Assembly: GCA_947648905.1 (NCBI GenBank)
Contig: CANSPP010000001.1
Coordinates: forward strand, 1 to 64,000
Direction: 5' to 3'
Length of the DNA: 64,000 nucleotides
From: an uncultured Clostridium sp.
Lineage (GTDB): Bacteria; Bacillota; Clostridia; TANB77; CAG-508
Shown: positions 37,542 to 46,860 of the stretch, piece after piece
Position numbering within the stretch: the first letter of the stretch is position 1
Layout of the letters: each line of letters starts with the position of its first letter
Translations under genes and position numbers: made by a program
The notes under the pieces: generated by a model
Seen by the model: only the letters and a program-made list of their open reading frames with translations
What the model was told of the DNA's origin: nothing
Database searches by the model: none

Positions 37542-37557
37542 CCTTCGGGTTATGAGC
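37542..37557. repeat. Attachment-site core, left (attL)
   Basis: CCTTCGGGTTATGAGC, identical to 57403-57418. Its reverse complement is the anticodon loop and 3' stem of an initiator tRNA. Confidence 0.8.
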
Positions 37558-37685
37558 GTGTAAGTGTTGGTATTGCTGAAGTTCGTGTAATTTTGTTATG
37601 TGTTGTTGGAGTAAGTTAATCGGTGTTTTTCGTTTTTGTTTCGAGGTGTTAATTTTGGTTTAAAAGTGGTTGTTTTTGTGATAAG

Positions 37686-37704
37686 TGTGACCAAAGTGTG
37701 ACAA
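37686..37704. repeat. Candidate integrase arm site, left
   Basis: TGTGACCAAAGTGTGACAA, repeated exactly at 57292-57310 in direct orientation; both copies are about 110-130 bases inside the element ends. Confidence 0.65.
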
Positions 37705-37719
37705 AGAAACCGAAAAAAA

Positions 37720-37753
37720 TAAACCCCAAAGTCTTTTAAACTTTGGAGCTATA
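37720..37753 (-). terminator. Terminator at left end of the element
   Basis: CCAAAG / CTTTGG stem around TCTTTTAAA, followed on the minus strand by TTTATTTTTTT. Confidence 0.7.
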
Positions 37754-37756
37754 TTT

Positions 37757-37876
37757 TTAATTTGGTGTTGATCTACGATGACCTTTTACTTTTGTTCCAT
37801 CTTTTTTAGTATAGCCATTTACTGGTACTATCTTCTTTTCTTGTTTTCCTGAGTTACTACTTTTGGTCTTTGCCAT
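37757..37876 (-). CDS. Small basic 39-residue protein
   Basis: Starts MAKTKSSNSGKQEKK and ends in NGYTKKDGTKVKGHRRSTPN, a small conserved-looking motif (YTKKDGTKVKGH) that I associate with short phage or element proteins. The ATG at 37874-37876 overlaps the end of the upstream gene by 20 bases, so it is translationally coupled. Role unknown. Confidence 0.65.
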   Translation of the reverse strand: MAKTKSSNSGKQEKKIVPVNGYTKKDGTKVKGHRRSTPN

Positions 37877-38783
37877 ATTTTTCATCTCCTTTCATATATT
37901 TATTCATCTTTTCTTCCCAATTTGAATAATGATAAATTCTATCAATATGCAACTTATTATTTAATACCTCTGTTTTAGTTAATTTTGAGATTTCTTCCCA
38001 AGCTTTATCTAATATATATGTTGCATTATTAGGCATTAAACTTTCTAAAATTGCATATTTACCACAAATAAATACTATATAGCCTTTAAACTCTTGTGTT
38101 CCTACTGCTATATTTTCATTACTATTTTCAATAAGCTTGTCTAAATTTCTAATGTACATACTTTCTCTGTTTTGACTTACTTTTTCTCTTATGATGTTTT
38201 TTATTATTTCTTTAGTTTGCTTTCCCGGCCTTAGTATTTCCCATTTTACTGACCTTACGGTCTTTATTGGTTCTTCCATATTTACATTTATTGTCTCACA
38301 TTCACCAAATATACTTAATAGCATATTAATCAATAATTTAATGTCTTCATAATTTTCCTGTAAATTTTTTATTTCTCTTGAAACTACCCATTTATTTTTC
38401 TCATTATCTTCTACTATCATAAATTCTAATGCTCTTGGTGGCAAATATTCTCTTTGATATCTTTCATAGGGAATATATTTATAGTCGGTATGTATATTAT
38501 GGCCCCAGTCTTCCCACGACCACTCCCAATATCTCTCTGCAGTTTCCTTTGGTAAATCCTTTCTTATAATGCATTTCCCCTCTGCGTTTTCATATGTGCT
38601 TTTCGAAATATTAGAACTTGGTATTACTATTTCTCCAACAACAATTCTAGAGTCAAATCCCATTTTTTCAACTTTTTCTTTATTTTCTTTTGTTATCTTT
38701 ACTCCTACTCTTAGCTTTTCGTTTTCTTTAAATTCTGCTAAATACCTTTTTGGATTTCTTATTCTTTTTCTGTTTATTTTCAT
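37857..38783 (-). CDS. Hypothetical protein of the element
   Basis: 308 residues, soluble and charged. No known motif recognised. The segment VGEIVIPSSNISKSTYENAEG and the Trp-rich YWEWSWEDWGHN stand out. The start has an AAAGGAA box. It is the penultimate gene of the leftward transcript and overlaps the 39-residue gene. Confidence 0.65.
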   Translation of the reverse strand: MKINRKRIRNPKRYLAEFKENEKLRVGVKITKENKEKVEKMGFDSRIVVGEIVIPSSNISKSTYENAEGKCIIRKDLPKETAERYWEWSWEDWGHNIHTDYKYIPYERYQREYLPPRALEFMIVEDNEKNKWVVSREIKNLQENYEDIKLLINMLLSIFGECETINVNMEEPIKTVRSVKWEILRPGKQTKEIIKNIIREKVSQNRESMYIRNLDKLIENSNENIAVGTQEFKGYIVFICGKYAILESLMPNNATYILDKAWEEISKLTKTEVLNNKLHIDRIYHYSNWEEKMNKYMKGDEKYGKDQK

Positions 38784-38946
38784 TTTACATTTTCATTCCT
38801 TTCATTCAATATTTTCCTTTTTTATTTTTTAATCTTTCATATTAAAAACTTATTTAATATTAAAAATATTTTCTTGTTAAGATTTAATATTCTTTTCATT
38901 TTCTCTCCTTTCCTCATAAAATAGAGGCACAGTTTTAAACTGTACC

Positions 38947-39675
38947 TTATATGATTTGAACTAAAGTTATATATTCATTTAATTTATTAAAATATATGGT
39001 TTCTTCATAACATGAATATAAATCTTCATTTTCGGATAACCATAAATTTAATTCTACATTTCTTGATGGTATATCTTTTTCTTGTTCAATTCTTGCTAAA
39101 TCTATACCTTCATATCTCTCATTGAAAAAGATTTCTCCATTTGATTTGTGCCACCATTTTATAATGTTATTTCTATGATATATTATAATGATATTTTCGT
39201 TTGTTAATTCTGTTACTCTAATAGATGTAGATATCAACGACATTTTATATCTTTGTGCTACTTGTTTTATTAATTCAAAATTAACATCATTTTCCTTAAT
39301 TATCGTTCTGATAGTTTTACTAGGCAACAGTAGTTCTACTGCAAATCTATCTGCTTCATCTTCTTTTTGTTTATTTGTATATATTGTAGTAAAATCCTCT
39401 TTAGAAAAATAATATGTTCCTCTATGTATTAATATATGTCCTAATTCATGAGCTAGTGTGAATCTTTTTTGTTCTTCATTGTATACTTTTGATGATACAA
39501 CAATTAGTCTTTTTAACCCTTCTACTTTACAAGCTCCAAGTATTCCTTCTGGCAAGTCAGCAATCACTAATCTTATATTCATCCTTCTTATTAAATCTTC
39601 TATGTCAATTGCTTCTTCTGTATTTAAATTATATTCATATATCAATTCATTTATTATTTTATGCAAATTATTCAT
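38947..39675 (-). CDS. ImmA/IrrE family metallo-endopeptidase
   Basis: 242 residues. LAHELGHILIHRG near residue 75 is the HExxH zinc motif of the ImmA/IrrE family, followed by EDEADRFAVELLLPSKTI. ImmA-like proteases cleave the repressor of integrative elements to start excision. The usual repressor partner would be an XRE protein; the candidates in this element are the small genes at 44100 and 39668. It overlaps the gene at 39668-39982 by 8 bases. Confidence 0.9.
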   Translation of the reverse strand: MNNLHKIINELIYEYNLNTEEAIDIEDLIRRMNIRLVIADLPEGILGACKVEGLKRLIVVSSKVYNEEQKRFTLAHELGHILIHRGTYYFSKEDFTTIYTNKQKEDEADRFAVELLLPSKTIRTIIKENDVNFELIKQVAQRYKMSLISTSIRVTELTNENIIIIYHRNNIIKWWHKSNGEIFFNERYEGIDLARIEQEKDIPSRNVELNLWLSENEDLYSCYEETIYFNKLNEYITLVQII

Positions 39676-39982
39676 CTTTAAATTCCTCTTTGAATATTTC
39701 TTCTATCATTTTTATAGTTTCATCGTTTTTGCCTTTACTTCTAAAATTAACAGCACTATCAACTGCATATAATTCATTTTTGTATTCATCTATTTTTTCA
39801 AATAACTGTTTAAACGATTTTGTTACACTGTTTGACTTTATCATATTTATGTATTTTATTTCTTCTGTAAATTCTATGTAATCATCTGGTAGCAATTCAT
39901 TTTTAAAGTATTCAAAATCTATAGTTTCCTTTTCATTTATTAAATCAGTATATTTATCTAAAGCATATTCTATACTAATCAT
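39668..39982 (-). CDS. Hypothetical 104-residue protein coupled to the IrrE gene
   Basis: Helical, charged, no clear helix-turn-helix. It overlaps the start of the ImmA/IrrE gene by 8 bases and so is co-translated with it; it may be the substrate or a partner of the protease. This is inference from position only. Confidence 0.65.
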   Translation of the reverse strand: MISIEYALDKYTDLINEKETIDFEYFKNELLPDDYIEFTEEIKYINMIKSNSVTKSFKQLFEKIDEYKNELYAVDSAVNFRSKGKNDETIKMIEEIFKEEFKDE

Positions 39983-40027
39983 TTTTTTCTCCTCCTATTT
40001 ATATATGTCTTTTTTTCAAAAAACTGG

Positions 40028-40612
40028 TCACATTTTTTCATAAATTTTTCTAAATTTTTTTAAAGCTCTTCTACATCGTGAATAAATGGCTTCTATATTT
40101 TCACCTGTCATTTCACTTATCTTTTTGGCTGTAATTTCATTTATAATTCTTAATTGAATTATTTGTTTATCTTCCTCTTCAAGTCTGCTCATTGCAGTAT
40201 TTATTTTCTTAGCTTCTTCTTTCTTTATAATTATTATTGATGGATCTTGATTATAGTAATTATAATCTTCATCAATTATCTGTTCTTCATCAAGTTCTAA
40301 TTCTATAATATTATTTTTCTTTCTTATTTTTTCTCTACATTTATTTTGAGCAAATCCTATAACAAAAGTTGTAAATTTAGAATTTCCATTATATTTCCAC
40401 AAATTCTCTACACTTTCCATCAGTGTTTCTTCTAATATTTCTTGTTTATCTTCTATTGATAGATTACTTTTAGCTGTATATTTATATATGAATTTCTCAA
40501 GCATTTTGTTTTCAAAAAGTTTTGAATATAGTATTATACCACATTCTTCATTACCTTCAATATATTCACTAACTAGTTTATAATCTTCCAGATATGTAAT
40601 ATCTTTTACCAT
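40028..40612 (-). CDS. Sigma-70-like transcription factor of the element
   Basis: 194 residues from the ATG at 40610-40612 (AGGGG upstream). The N-terminal part has region-2-like helices (EDKQEILEETLMESVENLWKY, FTTFVIGFAQNKCREKIR). The C-terminal part is a region-4 helix-turn-helix (EDKQIIQLRIINEITAKKI, SEMTGENIEAIYSRCRRAL). Probably drives element genes; a phage-type activator is the alternative. Confidence 0.78.
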   Translation of the reverse strand: MVKDITYLEDYKLVSEYIEGNEECGIILYSKLFENKMLEKFIYKYTAKSNLSIEDKQEILEETLMESVENLWKYNGNSKFTTFVIGFAQNKCREKIRKKNNIIELELDEEQIIDEDYNYYNQDPSIIIIKKEEAKKINTAMSRLEEEDKQIIQLRIINEITAKKISEMTGENIEAIYSRCRRALKKFRKIYEKM

Positions 40613-40705
40613 TTTTATACCCCTGCTTAACTTTAACATATCATTATTAAAAAATTTGTCGAACCTTGTAGAAAAATATAATTTTCGACATATTTCAATT
40701 TTTTA

Positions 40706-41110
40706 TTAATTAGTCTCTTGTAATACTTCTACTATTTTATTTGTAAAATCCATTATTAAATTATTAAAATATTGTATAATTCCATTTATTAATGTTGTAT
40801 CAAAGTCATTTGCAAATGGAATTATTCCTAGTTTCTTTAGTACTATTAAGATTCCAAACAAAATTAATGCATAAATAATATAAGAAATTGTATAGCCTAT
40901 ACTTCCCGCAGTTGAGTTATTAATCTCTAATTTTTGATAAACAACTTTATTACATGTATAATATGATAATGCCCACAACATTTCATTAATTATTGGTGAT
41001 ATTATAAAATAATTCAAAAAGAAACTTTCTGTTACATCTATTTTATCTATTGTTATAGCACATATAAAATATGTTGCTATATGACCTAATGTTTTAACTA
41101 ATTTGTACAT
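40706..41110 (-). CDS. Small membrane protein of the element
   Basis: 134 residues with three to four hydrophobic stretches (about 7-25, 28-50, 70-92). No known family recognised. Separated by terminator-like AT-rich sequence from the sigma-like gene. Confidence 0.6.
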   Translation of the reverse strand: MYKLVKTLGHIATYFICAITIDKIDVTESFFLNYFIISPIINEMLWALSYYTCNKVVYQKLEINNSTAGSIGYTISYIIYALILFGILIVLKKLGIIPFANDFDTTLINGIIQYFNNLIMDFTNKIVEVLQETN

Positions 41111-41185
41111 CTTGTATTTTATAATACTCCTTCCTCTAATAACTATATAAAACTAATACCGAAAGACTCTTGTTTTCTTTCGGTA

Positions 41186-41434
41186 TCATTTATTCTTTAT
41201 ATAAAAATACCTTTGGCTTTCTTCATAGTCCTCTGCTAATTCATAGCAATATATTTCATTAAAATTAAATTGTCTTAGGTATTCTTTTTCATTCATTAAA
41301 TTTTCAAATGCCTCTTCTTGAGTTTTACCATTGGCTATTCCAATTAGTTGAGAGTTTTCACAATCTGGCTCTATGCTCTCTGAATCTGGTTGGTATGTAT
41401 AACCTTCATTTGTTAAAAATATATACTTACTCAT
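41186..41434 (-). CDS. Hypothetical 82-residue protein
   Basis: MSKYIFLTNEGYTYQP, then an acidic middle and QRYFYIKNK at the end. Resembles small element proteins that begin KYIFLTNEG. A clear ATG, modest upstream box. Function unknown. Confidence 0.6.
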   Translation of the reverse strand: MSKYIFLTNEGYTYQPDSESIEPDCENSQLIGIANGKTQEEAFENLMNEKEYLRQFNFNEIYCYELAEDYEESQRYFYIKNK

Positions 41435-41629
41435 GTTAACCTCACTTTTGCCTATTATATCAGTAAAATTTAAATATGTCCATTATTTATAACTGTTTTC
41501 CACATTTTAATACAAATATGTGTAAATTTCATTTAGTGATGTTTTTCATTTTTTGTATATTCATTTATATTTTTAATATTTTACAATTATATACAACAAA
41601 GATTACATATAGTTATACTCTAAAAAAAT

Positions 41630-41690
41630 AAAAAAGCCCACTAAAATTTTCTGTAACTACTTATATTACTTAGTTATTTATCAGTGAGCT
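41630..41690 (-). terminator. Terminator of the primase operon
   Basis: GCCCACT ... AGTGAGC stem, followed on the minus strand by TTTTTTATTTTTTT. Confidence 0.65.
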
Positions 41691-41693
41691 TTA

Positions 41694-43901
41694 TTATTTT
41701 ATTAGTGAATTATCAAATATATATGTTTGATATCCATTATATACACCTTTTTTTACTACTCCTATTGACTCAATTTCTTCATAAAACTTATTCCTACCTT
41801 TGTGTATATAACCAGAATCCTTACAATAATTTACATAGTCTGCAAATACTTCGTTTCTTTTTCTAACTCTTCCGCTTCTTAATAGGCTTCTCATTCTATC
41901 TTTATCATATAGATATGACATTACTGTATTACTATCCAATTTATAAGTTTCTATAATATCAGCACTTTCTTTTTCATTTGAAAATTTATTAGTATTTCTA
42001 ACTTTTACATATTCATTTAATGATATTGCTGCTAAATAATCTATCGCTTCCTGTGTTACCAATTCATTAAATTTAAATTTTCTCTTTTCTTCTTCAGTAA
42101 ATACTGCTTCAAATGGAATTATAAAAAGTCTTCTGAAATATCCATTACTAGTATCTGCGACTTTTGGCAATTCATTTGCTGTAAAGATGTGCTTGGCATA
42201 AGGTTTTATTGTATATCTATCTTTGAACTTTTCTTCAACAGTTATAGTATCTCCTGTAACTATTTGTTTGAAAACACTACTATCTTTTAAAAATTCCTTT
42301 GTCATCTCTGATACTATATTTACTAACTTTCCTTTTATTTCTGAAATACTAAATCTATTACTTATGAAATCTTGTAATGTGACATGACTTACATTTTCTT
42401 TTCCAATTAGTGTTTCTATAATGTCTAATAATGTAGATTTGCCATTTCCTGCAGTTTTACCATATAAAACAAATGCTTTTTGTTGCTCTACATTATTTGT
42501 CATAGAATATCCAATCATTTCTAATATTGCTTTTTTTCTTTCAGTATTATTACATGTAATTCTATCTAAAAAATTATCTATTGCAACCACTCTTTTTACT
42601 TCTTTACTTGCATTAGCTCTAATTTGATTTATTGTAAAATATTTTGATGAATGTTCTATCATTTGGTTTGTTTTCAAATCAAATAAGCAATTTTTAAAAT
42701 TTATTATATTATTGCATTTTATCTCTACTTCTGGAGCTATTGTTAATAAATATGATATAACTTCTTTTTGCATTCTAATAGTTGCTTTAGGATACATTTC
42801 AATTATTTTTCTATGAATACTTTTCTCGTTTTTTCTATAGACTCCATTATCATATATGTATAATGTGTTTTCATATACTCTAATTTCGTTTTCTTCTAAT
42901 AATCTCTTAGCAATAACATTATGTGATAGTTTCTCTTCTTCATTGACTTCCTGGTATTCTACTTGCTCAATTTCTACATCTCTTCTTTTAGTTTTATAAA
43001 AAATATTTGATTTGTAAATTGTTTCTTGTCCTCCAAAAAACATATCTGCTAAGTTTTGTTTTGATGTATCTGGATGAAAATCTTTAAAAATTTGTAATAA
43101 CATCTGTGGAATTTGAGAAGCTACTAAATAATCAGTTATTGGTTCTTCCATCACATATACTAATCTAAATTTGCTTTGTTCTTTTGTATTACTAAAAGTA
43201 GTATATATAAATGTTGGTTCAAAATTTATACTTTTACAATATTCTAATATTTTTTCTGGAGTTGTATGTTTTGGATCATCTCTATATAATTTTTTTCCTT
43301 CATATGTGTTATCAAAATCTACTAAAAATAATTGCTGTTTCTTCCAATTTTCTTTTGCTTGACCTCTTATTCCACTTGGTATTATTGTCATTCCATTTAC
43401 AATATTATCTTCAATTTCTTGTAATGAATATTCTTGCATTCTTAATTTTGGAATTCTACTTTTTATATATGCAATTTGTTCTTTTTGTGGTTTTGAAGCA
43501 TATTTTTGAGAATCAAACATACATATTACATTATTATTTTTATCAGTTTTTTCAAAACACAATTCGCTTGTCTTCTTTTTGCTCTTTTTCTCTCTTACAT
43601 TTTTTGCTTTTTCTGGAATCTCAATTTGTAATCCAAATTCTTCTATTATCTCTTGAGCTGCTTGATATGGATATTGGTATCCTTTTAATTCTTTTACAAA
43701 TTGAATCATATCTCCAAAATGTTTATTGTTTCCGAAATCCACATACCCCTTTTCATTTACTGAAAATGATGGATGTATATCCTCTCTAAATGGAGAACTA
43801 AACAATGCATAATTAGATGATATTCTTTTAGGTTGTCCCAAATAATGAATTGCTACTTCCTTATTTGTTAATTTGCTCTTTATTTCTTCATAAATGTTCA
43901 C
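41694..43901 (-). CDS. P4-type primase-helicase (D5 family)
   Basis: 735 residues. The C-terminal half is a superfamily 3 helicase with Walker A GKTAGNGKST (Lys near 488), a B-type region (NIVSEMTKEFLKDSSVFKQI), and the arginine-finger region FTANELPKV and NGYFRRLFIIPFE. The N-terminal part (1-95) resembles a CHC2/primase start, though few cysteines are kept. It replicates the element after excision. Confidence 0.9.
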   Translation of the reverse strand: MNIYEEIKSKLTNKEVAIHYLGQPKRISSNYALFSSPFREDIHPSFSVNEKGYVDFGNNKHFGDMIQFVKELKGYQYPYQAAQEIIEEFGLQIEIPEKAKNVREKKSKKKTSELCFEKTDKNNNVICMFDSQKYASKPQKEQIAYIKSRIPKLRMQEYSLQEIEDNIVNGMTIIPSGIRGQAKENWKKQQLFLVDFDNTYEGKKLYRDDPKHTTPEKILEYCKSINFEPTFIYTTFSNTKEQSKFRLVYVMEEPITDYLVASQIPQMLLQIFKDFHPDTSKQNLADMFFGGQETIYKSNIFYKTKRRDVEIEQVEYQEVNEEEKLSHNVIAKRLLEENEIRVYENTLYIYDNGVYRKNEKSIHRKIIEMYPKATIRMQKEVISYLLTIAPEVEIKCNNIINFKNCLFDLKTNQMIEHSSKYFTINQIRANASKEVKRVVAIDNFLDRITCNNTERKKAILEMIGYSMTNNVEQQKAFVLYGKTAGNGKSTLLDIIETLIGKENVSHVTLQDFISNRFSISEIKGKLVNIVSEMTKEFLKDSSVFKQIVTGDTITVEEKFKDRYTIKPYAKHIFTANELPKVADTSNGYFRRLFIIPFEAVFTEEEKRKFKFNELVTQEAIDYLAAISLNEYVKVRNTNKFSNEKESADIIETYKLDSNTVMSYLYDKDRMRSLLRSGRVRKRNEVFADYVNYCKDSGYIHKGRNKFYEEIESIGVVKKGVYNGYQTYIFDNSLIK

Positions 43902-43917
43902 TTTGTTTCTTCCTTTT

Positions 43918-44139
43918 CTATATAATGTGTAAATTAGTTTCTTTTTTATTTATACTATTGTCTTGTTGCTCTTTTATAAATTCTTCTACTGCTTGTTTTG
44001 TAATGAATATTCTTCTACCAATTCTCACATATTTTATTTTGCCTTGCCTAATTAATTTAGAAAGAGACCACTCTGTAAACATTGGTTTATATTTTTCTAT
44101 TACATCTTTCTTGGTGTAGATTGTTTCATTTTGTTCCAT
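43918..44139 (-). CDS. Excisionase-like helix-turn-helix protein
   Basis: 73 residues. YTKKDVIEKYKPMFTEWSLS, then KLIRQGKIKYVRIGRRIFI and TKQAVEEFI give the MerR/Xis-type HTH_17 fold (AlpA-like). Located just upstream of the primase gene, as in phage-inducible islands. Its start lies inside the end of the neighbouring gene (40-base overlap). Confidence 0.8.
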   Translation of the reverse strand: MEQNETIYTKKDVIEKYKPMFTEWSLSKLIRQGKIKYVRIGRRIFITKQAVEEFIKEQQDNSINKKETNLHII

Positions 44140-44318
44140 TCTTCTCTTTCCTCCTCTAATTCATTTATAGCATTTAATACTCTTTCTTTATTTTCTTTAG
44201 TTAATTCTATTCTAAGCATTCTACTAAAATTTCCATCTGTCATCCCTAATTTATTTGCTACTTGCCAATACTTAAAGTTGCTAGTTTCTATAGCTTTTCT
44301 AATGTCTAGATTATTCAT
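44100..44318 (-). CDS. Small helix-turn-helix (repressor-like) protein
   Basis: 72 residues from the ATG at 44316-44318, chosen because GGAGGG lies upstream; the longer frame adds a Thr/Ile-rich start without a ribosome binding site. IRKAIETSNFKYWQVANKLG and MTDGNFSRMLRIELT resemble the XRE helix-turn-helix. It is likely a regulator of the divergent promoters at 44320-44511. Confidence 0.72.
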   Translation of the reverse strand: MNNLDIRKAIETSNFKYWQVANKLGMTDGNFSRMLRIELTKENKERVLNAINELEEEREEWNKMKQSTPRKM

Positions 44319-44330
44319 TATATTCCCTCC

Positions 44331-44415
44331 TATTGTTATTGTTGTTGACAATAAGTTAATAGTATGTTAAACTATCTTAAATTTTTATTGTTATTGTTAA
44401 CATTGTTTGTATAAT
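44331..44415. promoter_or_regulatory. Divergent control region with TATTGTTATTGTT repeats
   Basis: TATTGTTATTGTT occurs exactly at 44331-44343 and 44386-44398. A + strand promoter, TTGTTA (44388-44393), 16-bp spacer, TATAAT (44410-44415), overlaps the second copy. The repeats are candidate operators of the small helix-turn-helix protein. Confidence 0.55.
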
Positions 44416-44511
44416 ATATTGTATTTTTGAATATTGCAATAGTATACAAAGAAAAATGTTGATTTTCCAAGAATACTTTTTCTTAATTTAAATTGTTAAC
44501 GGAGGAAATTT

Positions 44512-45657
44512 ATGAACGGTAATTTTTACATATACTTTGATTTACAAAAGAAACAAGAAATAATTAAATATAGAAAATTAAAAGAATGCTATATAGTTGA
44601 TACTGATGACGCTGATATTTTAGATTACTATAATATAGATAAAGATACTAATCCATATCACATTATCGATAAAAGTGAATTCCAATGTTCTGAATATATC
44701 AACTACATAGTCAAAAAGTTGTTGGTTGATTATGATGCTGAATTAGATATTCTAATTCAACCTATTGACTCTTTACTTTTAGATTTTATTAATATTGACT
44801 TATCCAATTCCAGATATTTAAAGAATTTTATACTTAAGTATGGATTAAATATTATTAGTAATTTAGATAAATCAAAGGATTTACCTGCTTATTTAGCTTA
44901 TACTGCAAAAGAATTTAATAGTCATTTTGAGAATTTTTATAAAACTACCAAAAATACTTTGGATAAAATTCAAAATGACTTCAAAAATTGCATAAACTTT
45001 TGCTATTTTAATAATGATAAAAGTCTAGGATTACTTACAAGTATGCAAAAATATTTCTTATCTTATCACACATGTAATGGAAATGCCTTATTCACCTATG
45101 TTCCTTCTCTTGAAAAATATTCTAAAGGTATTTCTATAGACTTTGAATCCTTCTTTACAACAGATGTTACCTTAGGGAATTATACAAATAAAGAGCTGAT
45201 CAAAAAGGTATCTGATAAAAATTTTGCTTTTTTACCTTATTCTTATTTATGTACTAAACTGGAAAATGCCTTATTTTTATCATTTATAAATATCTTGAAT
45301 ATAGAAAGATTAGAAATAAAAACTTGCGAGAATTGTGGTAAGTATTTTATTCCAATATCTAAGAGTAATGAAAAATTTTGTACTAATTATATTTCATTAA
45401 ACTCTAAAAAGACATGTCGAGATGTTGGTGCTTTTAATTCATATAATAATAAAGTAAAAGATAACGAAGTTGAAACCTTAATTAGAAAAACAAGCTCATA
45501 TTTTTCAATGCAAGTTAAAAGAAATCCTGATATCGATATATACAGGAAAAAGCATGAAGATTGGAAGAAAAATTATAAAGAACAAAGGTTGAAGTTTAAG
45601 AATAATGAGATTACTAAAGATGAATTTATAAACTGGATTAATTTGCAAAGGAGGTAA
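44512..45657 (+). CDS. DUF6076 domain protein beside the integrase
   Basis: 381 residues. A C-terminal zinc-ribbon-like region (about 270-310): TCENCGKYFIP, then KFCTN and KTCRDVGAF, is the hallmark of DUF6076, usually found next to a tyrosine integrase in Clostridia. AACGGAGG box upstream. It ends 6 bases before the integrase start, so the two are co-transcribed. Role unknown; perhaps a directionality or control factor. Confidence 0.75.
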   Translation: MNGNFYIYFDLQKKQEIIKYRKLKECYIVDTDDADILDYYNIDKDTNPYHIIDKSEFQCSEYINYIVKKLLVDYDAELDILIQPIDSLLLDFINIDLSNSRYLKNFILKYGLNIISNLDKSKDLPAYLAYTAKEFNSHFENFYKTTKNTLDKIQNDFKNCINFCYFNNDKSLGLLTSMQKYFLSYHTCNGNALFTYVPSLEKYSKGISIDFESFFTTDVTLGNYTNKELIKKVSDKNFAFLPYSYLCTKLENALFLSFINILNIERLEIKTCENCGKYFIPISKSNEKFCTNYISLNSKKTCRDVGAFNSYNNKVKDNEVETLIRKTSSYFSMQVKRNPDIDIYRKKHEDWKKNYKEQRLKFKNNEITKDEFINWINLQRR

Positions 45658-45663
45658 TTTCAT

Positions 45664-46848
45664 TTGGCTGGTAATATTATTGATATGGATAATGGCAAAT
45701 ATAGACTTCGTGTTAGTAATTCATTTGATATAAATGGTAAACAAAAATACTACAATAAGACTGTTAGCTGTTCTTCAATGAGAGAAGCTGAAAAAGAACT
45801 TGCTAGGTTTATTACATCTATTGATGGCGGATGTACTTATTCTGCTAATAAACTAACATTAAATGAATTTAGCAAACAATGGCTAGAAACATATGTAAAG
45901 CCTAATTTATCACCTACTACATATCAAAGTTATAAAGAAAAATTGGATATGCATATTTTGCCTTATTTAGGTGGTAAAAGACTTGATAAAATTAAGCCTT
46001 TAGATATCGATAATTTATATAATTTGCTATCTACTAAGCTTACTAATAGAAAAGATGAAAATGGTAGATTTAAAACTCTATCTCCGACTAGTATTCATAG
46101 GGTACATGAAATCTTATCAAGTATGTTTAACAATGCTGCAAGATGGGATTTGGTTCCTTATAATCCTTGCACGAAGGTTATTAAACCTAAATATAGAAGA
46201 ACTAAAATGACTTGTTATGATGAAGAAACATCTAAAAGACTTATAAATACTTTATTAGAAAAAGCACCTATTAAATATAAATGTTTCATTATATTAGCAA
46301 TCTTAGGTGGATTTAGACGAGGCGAAATTGTTGGATTGCATTGGAATGATATTGATTTTAAAAATCATAAAATAACGATTAATAGATCTGCTTATTATTT
46401 AAGTGGTAATGGAGTTAATGAAAAAACTCCTAAAACTGATTCTAGTGTTAGAACTGTAGTTGTTCCTAAAATTTGCTTTGAATTATTAAAACAATGGAGA
46501 GCTGAACAAGGCAAAATTCGTTTAGCTCTTGGTGATAAGTGGCATGGTTCTGAAAATATTTTTACTACTGATGATGGAAATATTATGAATCCTTCTACTG
46601 GTCCTAAGTGGTTTTCTGAATTTTTAGGGAAATATAATTTTCCACATATAAGATTCCATGATTTGAGGCATACTTTTGCTACTTTACTTATTTCTATGAA
46701 TATTGATGTTCAGACTATTTCTCATAAATTAGGTCATGCTAGTGCCACTACTACAATGAATTTTTATGTGCATGATTTAGAATCTACTGATAAGGCAAGT
46801 GCTGAATTGTTGGAGGATATGTTGGTTAAGGATATTATCTCATTATAG
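45664..46848 (+). CDS. int: Tyrosine-type integrase
   Basis: 394 residues from a TTG start with a strong AAAGGAGG box. Arm-binding N-terminal domain (DMDNGKYRLRVSNS), core-binding region (QWLETYVKPNLSPTTY), and catalytic domain: GGFRRGEIVGLHW (Arg), HDLRHTFA (His332, Arg335), GHASATT (His) and Tyr368 in FYVHDLES. This is the Tn916-like/phage integrase family. It probably acts on the 16-bp core and arm sites at the ends of this element. Confidence 0.95.
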   Translation: MAGNIIDMDNGKYRLRVSNSFDINGKQKYYNKTVSCSSMREAEKELARFITSIDGGCTYSANKLTLNEFSKQWLETYVKPNLSPTTYQSYKEKLDMHILPYLGGKRLDKIKPLDIDNLYNLLSTKLTNRKDENGRFKTLSPTSIHRVHEILSSMFNNAARWDLVPYNPCTKVIKPKYRRTKMTCYDEETSKRLINTLLEKAPIKYKCFIILAILGGFRRGEIVGLHWNDIDFKNHKITINRSAYYLSGNGVNEKTPKTDSSVRTVVVPKICFELLKQWRAEQGKIRLALGDKWHGSENIFTTDDGNIMNPSTGPKWFSEFLGKYNFPHIRFHDLRHTFATLLISMNIDVQTISHKLGHASATTTMNFYVHDLESTDKASAELLEDMLVKDIISL

Positions 46849-46860
46849 AAAAGGAAGAAA

